64,000 nt of DNA from an uncultured Bacteroidales bacterium (GCA_900316305.1 ONCM01000003.1:1-64000); one strand, 5' to 3'; positions 8,583 to 16,553 are shown, counted from the first letter of the stretch. Made by a program: numbers and translations. Notes: a model not told the origin generated them from the letters alone.

Positions 8583-9905
8583 TTACAAATTTACCTTCGG
8601 TTCCGGGATTTCTTTTCCTCGGCAGAAGCGGTGTACGATCTGGCGATCATCGCCCACATAGATATACCGCTCCAAACGATCCAGTAGCGTATAATGGTCG
8701 TGGTTGAGGTCGCTGTCGTCGATGACAAGCGCGTCGAACTCGTAGCCAGGCTCGAAACTCCCCACCTTCCCGAAGAAACTCCCGCCACACTTCGTAGCCA
8801 TCCAAAACGCCTCTGACAAAGTGAGATACGGTCGTTCGTGATGTTGCTGATAATACGCCTTGCTCAACTGTATCGCATAGACCATCACCTGGAAGATACT
8901 CAGGTTATGGCCGCCGCTGATGTCGCTGCCGAGTCCCACACGCACCCCCTCGTTGAGAAACTGCCGAATGGGCGCGATGCCTGTCGTCACATTGAGATTC
9001 GAGGTGGGACAGTGGGCTACTACCACATCATTCCGCTTCATTAGTTGCATCTCTTCCTCTTCCGTAAAAACGCAGTGGGCCATCACCGTAGGCGTCTGTC
9101 CGAAAAGGCCATATCGGTTATAGGCATCGCCATACCATGTGCCTTCGAGCTTCTGCACTAGGGCTATCTCGTCTCTGTTTTCAGAAAGGTGCGACTGCAC
9201 AGGCAACTGATACTTGGATGCCAGTTCGCTACAGGCGCGGAGCATTTCCGGCGGGCACGACGGAATGAAGCGGGGCGTGATAATCGGCCGCACCAGAGGA
9301 GGATAAGGGGCCTGTAGAGACGTTTCGGGAGACGTTTCAGGAAACGTCTCTACAATCAACGATTCGTATCCCTTCACCATCTCTTCCACCGACTCCGATA
9401 GTCCTTCGGGACAGTTGCGGTTCATGGCCACTTTGCCCACCAACGCCCCCATGCCCGCCTCCCGGAAGAGATGCATCAGCATGCGGGTACTTTCGGTATG
9501 GATGGAGGCAAACGTGCAGGTACGCATGGTGCCGACGCGCCACAGGTCGCGGACAAAACGACGGTACATCCGCTCGGCATAGACCGTGTCGGCATATTTC
9601 ATTTCCTCGGGGAAGGTGTATTCCTGAAGCCACTCCATCAGTTCCAAGTCCATGGCGATGCCTTGGTTACGGTACTGTGCAGCATGCACGTGCAGGTCGT
9701 TCATAGCGGGAATCAGCAACCGGTCGCCGAAATCAATGATTTCCGTGTTGCGACACTGGGAAGCATCGGCTCCCAACGATGCCAGATCGGCCGCCACCCC
9801 TGTCACTCGTCCGTCAGTATCCACAGCGACATAACCATTTTCCAGCACTTCAAAATGATCCTTGTCTTTTGTATAGAGTATATGGGCTTTATAAATTTTC
9901 TTCAT
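8583..9905 (-). CDS. guaD: Guanine deaminase / amidohydrolase
   Basis: 440 residues from MKKIYKAHILYT; the longer upstream start at 9947 is rejected because the promoter lies inside it. Zn ligands appear in order: PAMNDLHVHAAQYRNQG, HLSENRDE, AHCVFTEEEE and GLGSDISGG, the amidohydrolase pattern of guanine deaminase, which converts guanine to xanthine. Residues VETFPETSPETSLQAP near position 200 are an insertion encoded by a palindromic repeat (9313-9354) and probably form a surface loop. Convergent with the BtuG-like gene, 10 bp apart. Confidence 0.88.
   Translation of the reverse strand: MKKIYKAHILYTKDKDHFEVLENGYVAVDTDGRVTGVAADLASLGADASQCRNTEIIDFGDRLLIPAMNDLHVHAAQYRNQGIAMDLELMEWLQEYTFPEEMKYADTVYAERMYRRFVRDLWRVGTMRTCTFASIHTESTRMLMHLFREAGMGALVGKVAMNRNCPEGLSESVEEMVKGYESLIVETFPETSPETSLQAPYPPLVRPIITPRFIPSCPPEMLRACSELASKYQLPVQSHLSENRDEIALVQKLEGTWYGDAYNRYGLFGQTPTVMAHCVFTEEEEMQLMKRNDVVVAHCPTSNLNVTTGIAPIRQFLNEGVRVGLGSDISGGHNLSIFQVMVYAIQLSKAYYQQHHERPYLTLSEAFWMATKCGGSFFGKVGSFEPGYEFDALVIDDSDLNHDHYTLLDRLERYIYVGDDRQIVHRFCRGKEIPEPKVNL
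9313..9354. repeat. Palindromic repeat inside guanine deaminase gene
   Basis: Perfect 14-bp arms TGTAGAGACGTTTC and GAAACGTCTCTACA with a 14-nt loop; total 42 bp, exactly 14 codons, so the reading frame is kept. Belongs to the family also found at about 40726, 42462, 42521, 44804 and 49416. Confidence 0.85.
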
Positions 9906-9935
9906 TTTGCGAACATTATTTTGATTGGAGAATTG

Positions 9936-9944
9936 GCAAAAATA
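9936..9944 (-). promoter_or_regulatory. Promoter -7 box for guanine deaminase
   Basis: TATTTTTGC on the minus strand 31 bp upstream of the start at 9905, overlapping the left end of the 63-bp module. Confidence 0.7.
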
Positions 9945-10005
9945 CATTTTTTTCGGTTGTGCATTTATGGTATTATTCCTCCCGAAAATAGCTAATTCTT
10001 GGGAT
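9943..10005. repeat. 63-bp intergenic module, copy 1 (possible operator)
   Basis: Matches 14123-14185 at all but about three positions. It starts at a minus-strand promoter and contains TTTTCGG and CCGAAAA as an inverted pair around an AT-rich centre with TATGGTATTATTCC. It lies between the divergent guanine deaminase and ZIP genes. Confidence 0.75.
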
Positions 10006-10026
10006 TTCCATTTTGTGGAAAATATG

Positions 10027-10035
10027 CATTTTTGC
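10027..10035 (+). promoter_or_regulatory. Weak promoter -7 box for the ZIP gene
   Basis: CATTTTTGC on the plus strand 10 bp before the start codon; one base off TAnnTTTGC, so a short or leaderless mRNA is expected. Confidence 0.4.
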
Positions 10036-10045
10036 AGCGTGAAAA

Positions 10046-10813
10046 ATGAATAATATGAATGCGATAATCATAGGAATACTGCTGCCTTTGCTCGGCACGA
10101 TGCTGGGCTCGGCTTTCGTCTTCTTCATGAAGAAGGAAATTCCAGACAGGATGCAGAAGACGCTATTAGGATTCGCCAGCGGGGTGATGGTGGCGGCCAG
10201 CGTGTGGTCGCTGCTGATACCGTCGATTGAGATGGTGAGCGAAAGTGTGTTGCCGGCTGCCATTGGATTCCTGGCCGGTATCGCCTTCTTGCTGTTGATC
10301 GACGAACTGACACCGCACCTGCATATCGGCGCAGAGACGGCCGAAGGACCGAAATCGAAACTCTCGCGCACGATGATGTTGGCACTGGCGGTAACCATCC
10401 ACAATCTGCCCGAAGGCATGGCCGTAGGTGTGGTCTTCGCGGGCGAAGCGCAAGGACTGACCCTCAGTGCCGCCCTCGCGGTGAGCATCGGCATCGCCAT
10501 ACAGAACATTCCTGAGGGCGCCATCATCTCCATGCCTATGCACGCGGAGGGCAATTCCCGCATGAAGTCGTTCCTCATCGGCACCCTGAGCGGTGTGGTG
10601 GAGCCCATCGGAGCGGTGGCCATCTTACTGCTGGCCGGCGTACTAGGAGTGGCGCTTCCCTACCTGCTGGCTTTCGCCGCCGGTGCCATGATGTATGTGG
10701 TTGTGGAGGAGCTCATTCCCGAAACCGCCCAAGGCACCCACACTAACCTATCCACCATCGGTTTCGCCATGGGCTTCGTACTGATGATGGTGATGGATGT
10801 GGTGCTGGGATAG
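10046..10813 (+). CDS. ZIP-family metal transporter
   Basis: 255 residues with about eight membrane segments. Segment 4 holds AVTIHNLPEGMAVGVVFAG and segment 5 AIQNIPEGAIISMPMHAEG, the paired H-N-x-P-E-G metal-site motifs of ZIP carriers (ZupT group). It probably imports Zn2+ or related divalent metals across the inner membrane. There is no long His-rich cytoplasmic loop. Start at 10046 gives MNNMNAIIIGILLPLL. The 63-bp module just upstream is shared with the other end of this metal-associated cluster, hinting at common control. Confidence 0.92.
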   Translation: MNNMNAIIIGILLPLLGTMLGSAFVFFMKKEIPDRMQKTLLGFASGVMVAASVWSLLIPSIEMVSESVLPAAIGFLAGIAFLLLIDELTPHLHIGAETAEGPKSKLSRTMMLALAVTIHNLPEGMAVGVVFAGEAQGLTLSAALAVSIGIAIQNIPEGAIISMPMHAEGNSRMKSFLIGTLSGVVEPIGAVAILLLAGVLGVALPYLLAFAAGAMMYVVVEELIPETAQGTHTNLSTIGFAMGFVLMMVMDVVLG

Positions 10814-10866
10814 TTAGTATTCTTCTGAATTGTTACAAAAACGGTCATGAAAGAACTCCAAAAGAT

Positions 10867-11442
10867 ATGAAGAAAACAGTCCTATTACTACTATTACTGA
10901 TATTATCCATCAGCCTCCAGGCACAGAAAAAACAGCTGTTCGACGGGGGAATGATGGTCCACACGGGCTACCTCATCGACAATATCCCGGCACTGGACTA
11001 CAAAGCCAGCGGGATGTCTTTCGGACTTGGCGGTGTGCTGCGCTTCCACATCGGCAACCATGTGCGCCTGGGTGGCGAAGGCTATGTCTCCACGCTTCCC
11101 CAAAAGCGCAACAGCAGCTATGTCCGTATGGGCTGGGGCGGCATGGTGGCCGATTTCTACTGGCCGATAAAGCGGTGGGCACCGTATGCCGGATTATGCG
11201 TAGGGGGCGGCAAGACCTCAACGTTGCTTGTTCTCGACGGCTCCGACAGCGATTGGGATGCCGAGACGAACGCTGTGGTACACAAAGAGCCCTTTTTCTT
11301 CGTTAACCCATACCTCGGCGTGGAGTTTGCGCTCACCGAAGCTGTCCATCTCACGCTCAAAGCCGACCACCTCTTTCCCTTCAAGAACGAAGCCGTGCCC
11401 AAAGGAGTGCGCGTTTACTTCGGCTTCGTGTTTGCGCATTAG
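10867..11442 (+). CDS. Outer-membrane beta-barrel protein
   Basis: 191 residues. The signal peptide ends near LQAQKK. The mature part alternates short turns with amphipathic strands (VRLGGEGYVSTLPQ, MGWGGMVADFYWPI, YAGLCVGGG, NPYLGVEFALTEAVHLTLKADHLFPF) and ends in VRVYFGFVFAH, as in small 8-stranded OmpW/OmpX-like barrels. Function unknown. It starts 53 bp after the ZIP gene on the same strand and may be co-transcribed with it. Confidence 0.65.
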   Translation: MKKTVLLLLLLILSISLQAQKKQLFDGGMMVHTGYLIDNIPALDYKASGMSFGLGGVLRFHIGNHVRLGGEGYVSTLPQKRNSSYVRMGWGGMVADFYWPIKRWAPYAGLCVGGGKTSTLLVLDGSDSDWDAETNAVVHKEPFFFVNPYLGVEFALTEAVHLTLKADHLFPFKNEAVPKGVRVYFGFVFAH

Positions 11443-11503
11443 CGGTAATCCGTTTGAAACAATCGAAGGCTGCGACACTCAAGTGATTCTGATAAAAGAT
11501 AAT

Positions 11504-13639
11504 TTAAATTTTTACATTCACCCCAAAATAAACGCTCCTCGGCTGCTTCGGGCCGTAGATATAGCCCGCGTCGCGAAGAATGCCGTAGTCCAAGTCGGGC
11601 TGGTAGGCGTTAGTGATGTTCTGCATACCTGCCGTCAGGCGTAACACAATCTCATTGAAGCCCACTTCAGACGGGCGCTGTATCACAGAAAAACTCTCTT
11701 CTGACTTCCGCTGAATCTTGAAATGGAAGTCGTATGAAACCTGCGCGTTAAGGACAAAAAACGACTGCGTCTTTACCAAAACTGGCGGTTCGGTCTCGTG
11801 AGGCACCAGCATCGGGCCGGTGAAATTACCCGTAACGTTCAAGGTCAGGTGACGCCAAGGGTTGCTCTCAAGTATCAGATAGCCATAGACATCCGGTGTT
11901 CTGAGCATCCGGATTTCGGGAGCGGCGTCCTCACTCCATTCCACCGGCTCTGTGTAGCGGCTCACCTGCCATGTGGCCCCGAGTTGACCGGAAATCCAGC
12001 GGTTCCAGGCCACTTTCACCGCACCATGTACGCCCGCCACATACCCACGACCGGCATTATAACGCTCTGATATTTCGTTACCTGCGGCATCCTCATATCG
12101 TCTTTCAGCAAAGATGTCTTTCAGGTAGGTGTAGAAGCCCTCGCCAGTCAAGTCCACATCCACGCCACCTTTGTAAAGACAATAGTCGGTGGAAAGGGAG
12201 ACGCTGTGTGAACGCTCCTCTTTGAGGTCTGGCGCTAGGGTACTGATGATGCGCTCTCCGCCCGCCAAAGAGACGTGCAGATCCTCGTCGTAGGTTTGCG
12301 GAGCCCGGAATCCGGTGGCGTAACTTACTCGTAAAGAAAGTCTTCGAATCGGATTGTAACGGATGTTCACCCTCGGGGAGAATATCGGGCGACTGATGAG
12401 CGAATGTTTGTCCATGCGCACGCCGGCTAACAGCGACCATTTTTCGTTTTTCCACTCGTTCTGTGCATAAATACTGCCGATATGCACGTCCTGGTGAAGA
12501 TATTGTGCGTAACCCGGGATAGAGTCAGTCAGGTGATCGAAATTGTATTCCGCACCCACAGTCAGGGAGGCGGGCATAAACCACAGTTTGTCAAAGTGAT
12601 AGCGCCACAGGGCACCGGTGGCGAGGGTGAAGTTGGTGGTATAGCCGTAAGCCTTCAACGCATCGAAGCGCTCTTCGGGCGTGCCTTCGCCAATGCCGCC
12701 GTAGTAGCTGTTGCGACAGATGTGCTGCAGGGCGGTGTAAGCCTCCACGTGTTGGTGCCCGAAGTCGATATGGTAGTCAAGATGACCGCTGTGGATGAGA
12801 TGCGCCGCGCCTTCGGAAATGTTCGACTCATGGGGCTGCAGACCGAGGTTGTTGCCGCCTCGATGCTCGTCATTGACGATGTTGTAGCGGACGCTCAGTT
12901 TCGACAGCCGCGTAGGCCGTACAAACGCATTCAGCCCGACAGAGAGGTTTCGCAACTTCGGGAGGTCGCTATAGGCGTCGCCGTTGCGATCGTACGGATC
13001 GCGATGGCGGTCTTGCGCGAACAGGTAAACGCCTGCGTTGCGGTTCCGCGTGACGGCAGAGGCATACGCGTGAGTGGTGTTGTCGAAGGTGCGCGTAAAG
13101 TCGTAGTTGCTAACAGTATGACCAAAGCCGCCGCCGTTCTCCGTAGCCTCCTTGGTGATGATGTTGATGACACCTGCTACCGCCGATGCTCCGAACAGGG
13201 CACTGCCGCCGCCTCGCATCACTTCGATGCGGTCGATCATCTCCGCCGGAATCTGCTCAAGACCGTAAACACCGTTCAACGAGGAGAATATCGGCTTCGA
13301 ATCGATGAGAATTTGCGAATAATGGCCGTCCAGTCCGTTGATGCGCACCTGCGTGAAACCGCAGTTCTGGCAGTTGTCCTCCACGCGCAAACCCGGCATA
13401 AAGTCGAGGGTTTGCGCCAAACAAACGGCATTGGTGGCAATCATCGTGCGCGGCGTGACGATATCGATCAATGCTGGTGCCTCCCGTCGGAGAGTTTGTT
13501 CGCGATTGGAAGATATGGTGATTTCATCCACGTGCAGCGTGTCGTGCTCGTGGTCATGGTGCGGCAAATCCTGGGCCCCCGCACCAAAGGCCAGCACCCC
13601 AAACAGAACCGTCAGGGCGCAATTTATACGTCTTTTCAT
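11504..13639 (-). CDS. TonB-dependent outer-membrane receptor, probably for a metal complex
   Basis: 711 residues. Signal peptide, then a His/Asp-rich stretch HHDHEHD just before the TonB-box region. The plug (about 50-165) has DFMPGLRVEDNCQNCGFTQV, INGLDGHYSQILIDSKP and IDRIEVMRGGGSALFGASAV; the 22-strand barrel fills the rest and ends VYFGVNVKI. No carboxypeptidase-like N-terminal domain, so it is not a SusC glycan receptor. The paired Cys in NCQNC and the His-rich N-terminus suggest a metal or metal complex as ligand; this is inference. It lies directly downstream of the small His-rich protein and probably shares its promoter. Confidence 0.85.
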   Translation of the reverse strand: MKRRINCALTVLFGVLAFGAGAQDLPHHDHEHDTLHVDEITISSNREQTLRREAPALIDIVTPRTMIATNAVCLAQTLDFMPGLRVEDNCQNCGFTQVRINGLDGHYSQILIDSKPIFSSLNGVYGLEQIPAEMIDRIEVMRGGGSALFGASAVAGVINIITKEATENGGGFGHTVSNYDFTRTFDNTTHAYASAVTRNRNAGVYLFAQDRHRDPYDRNGDAYSDLPKLRNLSVGLNAFVRPTRLSKLSVRYNIVNDEHRGGNNLGLQPHESNISEGAAHLIHSGHLDYHIDFGHQHVEAYTALQHICRNSYYGGIGEGTPEERFDALKAYGYTTNFTLATGALWRYHFDKLWFMPASLTVGAEYNFDHLTDSIPGYAQYLHQDVHIGSIYAQNEWKNEKWSLLAGVRMDKHSLISRPIFSPRVNIRYNPIRRLSLRVSYATGFRAPQTYDEDLHVSLAGGERIISTLAPDLKEERSHSVSLSTDYCLYKGGVDVDLTGEGFYTYLKDIFAERRYEDAAGNEISERYNAGRGYVAGVHGAVKVAWNRWISGQLGATWQVSRYTEPVEWSEDAAPEIRMLRTPDVYGYLILESNPWRHLTLNVTGNFTGPMLVPHETEPPVLVKTQSFFVLNAQVSYDFHFKIQRKSEESFSVIQRPSEVGFNEIVLRLTAGMQNITNAYQPDLDYGILRDAGYIYGPKQPRSVYFGVNVKI

Positions 13640-13724
13640 TATTTGTTTGCTTGTTTATTAGTAATCAGTGATTAGTGAGTATAGTCAATGAATAGTATAC
13701 GGCAAGTACAACGTTGCCGCAAAC

Positions 13725-13757
13725 TACTAACTGCTAACTTCTAACTACTAACTGAAC
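13725..13757. repeat. CTAACTnCTAACT short tandem repeat
   Basis: Degenerate copies of ACTAACTGCTAACTTCTAACT. On the minus strand they encode the last residues of the upstream His-rich gene (QLVVRS), as a similar array does for the HAD gene at 4151. Confidence 0.7.
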
Positions 13758-14108
13758 TGGCGGTGCCCGTAACAAGCTCACCCCCTCGACTGAACGAATC
13801 TCACAGGGAGTGGAAACAAAATAATGGAGAAAAAGGGTGAAAGTTCCGCCGGAGAAGTGTTGGCACACCGGCAGAACAACTTTCGTGACGGTAAAATGGC
13901 AGATGGCGCAATCGCTGTCGTCATCCTCATCGACAGATTGCAGGATGGTGTGCGCGAGCGTGTGGTGCGACATCGAAATGCCGTCCAACGGGCAGACAAC
14001 ATCCTCCTCCGCCGTCCAGTGATGGTGGTGGAGGGCCTTGGTGCCGGTCATGCCGCAGAACACGAGTAGCAGCACCCACGCGGTCAATTGTCTTAGTCGT
14101 GCGCTCAT
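13734..14108 (-). CDS. Small His-rich exported protein (DUF2946-like)
   Basis: 124 residues. An N-terminal membrane/signal segment (LTAWVLLLVFCGMTGTKA) is followed by LHHHHW, HHTLAHTILQ, an acidic DEDDDSD run and CAICHF. His, Asp and paired Cys residues suggest metal binding in the periplasm. Similar short proteins precede TonB receptors in many Bacteroidetes. It is the first gene of a two-gene unit with the receptor at 11504-13639. The C-terminal tail is partly encoded by a short intergenic repeat. Confidence 0.65.
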   Translation of the reverse strand: MSARLRQLTAWVLLLVFCGMTGTKALHHHHWTAEEDVVCPLDGISMSHHTLAHTILQSVDEDDDSDCAICHFTVTKVVLPVCQHFSGGTFTLFLHYFVSTPCEIRSVEGVSLLRAPPVQLVVRS

Positions 14109-14115
14109 TTCGGCG

Positions 14116-14124
14116 GCAAAAGTA
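14116..14124 (-). promoter_or_regulatory. Promoter -7 box for the His-rich protein/TonB receptor unit
   Basis: TACTTTTGC on the minus strand 8 bp before the start at 14108, joined to copy 2 of the 63-bp module. Confidence 0.65.
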
Positions 14125-14185
14125 CATTTTTTTCGGTTGTGAATTTATGGTATTATTCCTCCCGAAAATAGCTACTTCTTGGGAT
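14123..14185. repeat. 63-bp intergenic module, copy 2 (possible operator)
   Basis: Nearly identical to 9943-10005 and placed in the same way, directly against a minus-strand -7 box in a divergent intergenic region. Confidence 0.75.
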
Positions 14186-14240
14186 GTTGCCATATCCAGA
14201 AAATAAGATTTTTGCCGCCAGAATTATAAGCAGACTAATT

Positions 14241-14489
14241 ATGGGACTTTTAAGCAGATTTTTCAGCAATGCAAGGAAGCCCGAAGGCTTTTTAGGCAAG
14301 ATAATGGTGAATGGAATGAACGGCGGCGGTCACGCCGCGATGGATGCCAAATGGGAGAGCATGATTGAGGGAATGCACACTTACACGCCCGAAGAAATCA
14401 AACTCCATCTTACGAATGTCGGCTTCCATGATTTCAACATCACGGTAAACGAGGAAAAGCGGTGGCTGTGCGTGACGGTGAGGAAATGA
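14241..14489 (+). pseudogene. Internally deleted SAM-dependent methyltransferase remnant
   Basis: An 82-residue open frame. Residues 8-30 (SNARKPEGFLGKIMVNGMNG) match the N-terminus of a Bacteroidetes class I methyltransferase family, while HTYTPEEIKLHLTNVGFHDF and EEKRWLCVTVRK match its C-terminus. The roughly 120-residue SAM-binding core is missing, but the frame was kept. It cannot be an active methyltransferase. Family identity is from memory of these end motifs; the short length is seen directly. Confidence 0.6.
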
Positions 14490-14573
14490 TTTTTTCTTTG
14501 TTTTCGAAAAAATCCGTCTGTTTATTTTTGGCTATATGAACAAAAAAACATCCGTTATAGCCAAAAATAATTC
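14490..14573. repeat. 80-bp hairpin repeat, copy 1
   Basis: Contains TTATTTTTGGCTAT and ATAGCCAAAAATAA as 14-bp inverted arms around a short loop, preceded by a T-rich TTTTTTCTTTG...CGTCTG flank. A second copy is at 18565-18647. It could act as a terminator for the remnant before it. Confidence 0.75.
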
Positions 14574-14642
14574 ATTCAAGAAATAAATCAGAAAGAGTTA
14601 TATTACTCGTTATTAGATTGTTATAGTAAATATCAATTCCAC

Positions 14643-15170
14643 TCAATATGTGTGGAATGTGCTGAAACGAACATGTCCGTAATCATGTATAGATTTCGAT
14701 TCCTCAAGTAGTATTTCGGCAACTGGTAGTTGGTTCCACAAACGGTATTGCAAAGTGGATATGTCTTCTAATTCGACAAACTCTAGATCAAAATTTAAAG
14801 TATATTCCTTAAGTACAGAAACAAATTCTTCCTTGTTATGGGCTTTTGCAATTGTTTGGACGTATGCCCCTTCCACATCTCCCAATAATTCATTATTTCT
14901 TGAACGGGTTTTAACATGAAGACAACCAAACCAAATGTCTTTATATTTTGATGTCGCCTGAATGTTCATCAGCTCATACAGATACGCAGGGCTTTGCACA
15001 TACAATTCTCCATCCTCATCCTGCAAGATATCTATCAATGGAGAATTATAAACCTTCTCCATGGCCTGTTCAATGCTGCACCCTGTGTCCTCCATCACAT
15101 ATTTCACCAACTCGCTCAAGGCATAGTCGGTGAGATATGTCGCTATTTGGTGATGAGAAGGCTGTGTCAT
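14643..15170 (-). CDS. Unrecognised protein, second gene of a DUF3791-like pair
   Basis: 175 residues, no signal peptide. The N-terminal 65 residues (GCSIEQAMEKVYNSPLIDIL then LYVQSPAYLYELM) form a compact helical unit seen in small Bacteroidales pair proteins. The C-terminal 110 residues (DIWFGCLHVKTRSRNNELL, EEFVSVLKEYTLNFDLEFVE) are not recognised. The start overlaps the stop of the preceding small gene by 4 bp, so they are translated together. A toxin-antitoxin or immunity role is possible from the layout, but nothing in the sequence proves it. Confidence 0.5.
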   Translation of the reverse strand: MTQPSHHQIATYLTDYALSELVKYVMEDTGCSIEQAMEKVYNSPLIDILQDEDGELYVQSPAYLYELMNIQATSKYKDIWFGCLHVKTRSRNNELLGDVEGAYVQTIAKAHNKEEFVSVLKEYTLNFDLEFVELEDISTLQYRLWNQLPVAEILLEESKSIHDYGHVRFSTFHTY

Positions 15171-15382
15171 GCGAGTACACCTCCGTTTTGTTGGCAGACA
15201 ATGAGCAAGTCGTCTATAGTCTCATCCATCGACTGAAGATGTTCCACATCGTAAAACTCAATCAGGAAGGATAGTCCTTTATGCTTGTGCAGGTAGTTGA
15301 ACGCTGCTTGTCGGGTCATCGCGAAACGTTGTCCGAAAGCCTGCACGGCAGCTGTCAGAAAGGGTATCTCGTATTTGCTCAT
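15167..15382 (-). CDS. DUF3791-like small protein
   Basis: 71 residues: ALTAAVQAFGQRF-type start, then TRQAAFNYLHKHKGLSFLIEFYDVEHLQSMDETIDDLL. The pattern of a helix, a Y-L-x-K-x-x-G-L turn, an F-Y-D/E-x-x-H motif and a C-terminal acidic helix matches DUF3791-type proteins, which in gut Bacteroidales are often paired with a larger partner. A -7 box (TATTTTTGC, 15413-15421) lies 30 bp upstream. Confidence 0.55.
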   Translation of the reverse strand: MSKYEIPFLTAAVQAFGQRFAMTRQAAFNYLHKHKGLSFLIEFYDVEHLQSMDETIDDLLIVCQQNGGVLA

Positions 15383-15434
15383 TTCTTGTAGAAATCAATA
15401 TTATTTCAGACTGCAAAAATACTCATTTTTACAA

Positions 15435-16055
15435 TCAGTCAAAATGTTTTTTCGCTGTTTCCACCGCCTTCACTGCCCCCAAACAGTGAATCCTGACCAC
15501 ACGATTGCTGTCGCTTTCGGCGATGTTGCGCAACAAATCCAAGTAGGGTTCCACAAACTCCGGTCTGCGTTTACCGAGGACGCGGAACATTTCAGGTGCT
15601 TCCATTCTGACGCGATCGTCGCGATCATGTAGCAGTTCCGCAAACAGCGACATATAATCATTGTACGGGTCGGGCGTGTTGGTGGCGATGTTTTCCGACG
15701 CCCAGATGAAGGCCAGCCGGACGCCCGCCTCTTCATCGTGGGCGAAGCAAAACAGACTATCCCAATACGGCTCAACAGACGAATAGCAGCCTCGCCCGAT
15801 TCTGCCGAGGGCATTCACGGCACGCTCCCGCAGAAGCGGCTCCCCACTATCGCAAAAGGCGGCAATCGCAGAAACGCTGTCCTTGACGGCAATCGGGAAC
15901 TTTAGTCCCATCTCACCTAACAACCACAGCGCTTTCTCCTTGATTTTGGTGGACTCTGACGACAGCAGCGACGCGACGAATGGAATATTTCCCTCCCATT
16001 GGTCTTTGCTTTTGGTCAGGGTACCGAGGTTTTTGTATAGTTCGGATTCGGTCAT
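15435..16055 (-). CDS. HEAT-repeat protein
   Basis: 206 residues made of about five helical hairpins of HEAT type: EKALWLLGEMGLKFP, LLRERAVNALGRIGRG, GVRLAFIWASENIA, RVRMEAPEMFRVLGKRRPE, VVRIHCLGAVKAVE. No signal or membrane segment, so probably a cytoplasmic protein-binding scaffold. It follows the lipoprotein gene at 16065 by 9 bp on the same strand. Substrate or partner unknown. Confidence 0.7.
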   Translation of the reverse strand: MTESELYKNLGTLTKSKDQWEGNIPFVASLLSSESTKIKEKALWLLGEMGLKFPIAVKDSVSAIAAFCDSGEPLLRERAVNALGRIGRGCYSSVEPYWDSLFCFAHDEEAGVRLAFIWASENIATNTPDPYNDYMSLFAELLHDRDDRVRMEAPEMFRVLGKRRPEFVEPYLDLLRNIAESDSNRVVRIHCLGAVKAVETAKKHFD

Positions 16056-16064
16056 AAAAGTTTA

Positions 16065-16553
16065 CTATTTAACCCTCTTTAATGTCAATGTGTTTACCGT
16101 TGTGCCGTCTTTGATTGAATCGACAGATGTGAGTACAAGTTTGTCTTGCGAAAGGGAATCAATTACAAACCAAGGACTAATTCCAGGCTCGTTGTCCTCT
16201 CTTAACATAAGGCTGTCGTTTTTCAGAAAATAGCTGTATTGCATTGTGATCGAATCACCATCAGCGTATCCGGTTTCGTAATAAACCCTGTTATCCTCGA
16301 AACGCCATAAGAAAGCAGGGACAAGAGTCTCGGTTACTTCTTTACCAGAAACGGTCTTTGTTCTATTCAGTCGGACGGCTTTCCATTCGCCGATGAGCAT
16401 TAACTGCCAATCGTATTCAAAGCCCCCACCGCAAGCCATACTGTCGTTGAATTCGTTTTCAAAAACGGTGACGTTGTTCTGCGTTCCGCTCTTGCAGGCA
16501 GTCAGCATTACGAGGGCGAGCACCACTGCACATAGCATTACTGTTTTCTTCAT
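16065..16553 (-). CDS. Small lipoprotein, lipocalin-like
   Basis: 162 residues from MKKTVMLCAVVLALVMLTAC with the lipobox LTAC; the start at 16553 is chosen for the signal peptide. The mature part has IGEWKAVRLNRTKTV, AFLWRFEDNRVYYETGY, MQYSYFLKNDSLMLRED and LVLTSVDS, the strand pattern of lipocalin-like domains common in Bacteroidales lipoproteins. Its signal peptide is almost the same as that of the lipoprotein at 18651-19202, although the mature proteins differ. Confidence 0.65.
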   Translation of the reverse strand: MKKTVMLCAVVLALVMLTACKSGTQNNVTVFENEFNDSMACGGGFEYDWQLMLIGEWKAVRLNRTKTVSGKEVTETLVPAFLWRFEDNRVYYETGYADGDSITMQYSYFLKNDSLMLREDNEPGISPWFVIDSLSQDKLVLTSVDSIKDGTTVNTLTLKRVK

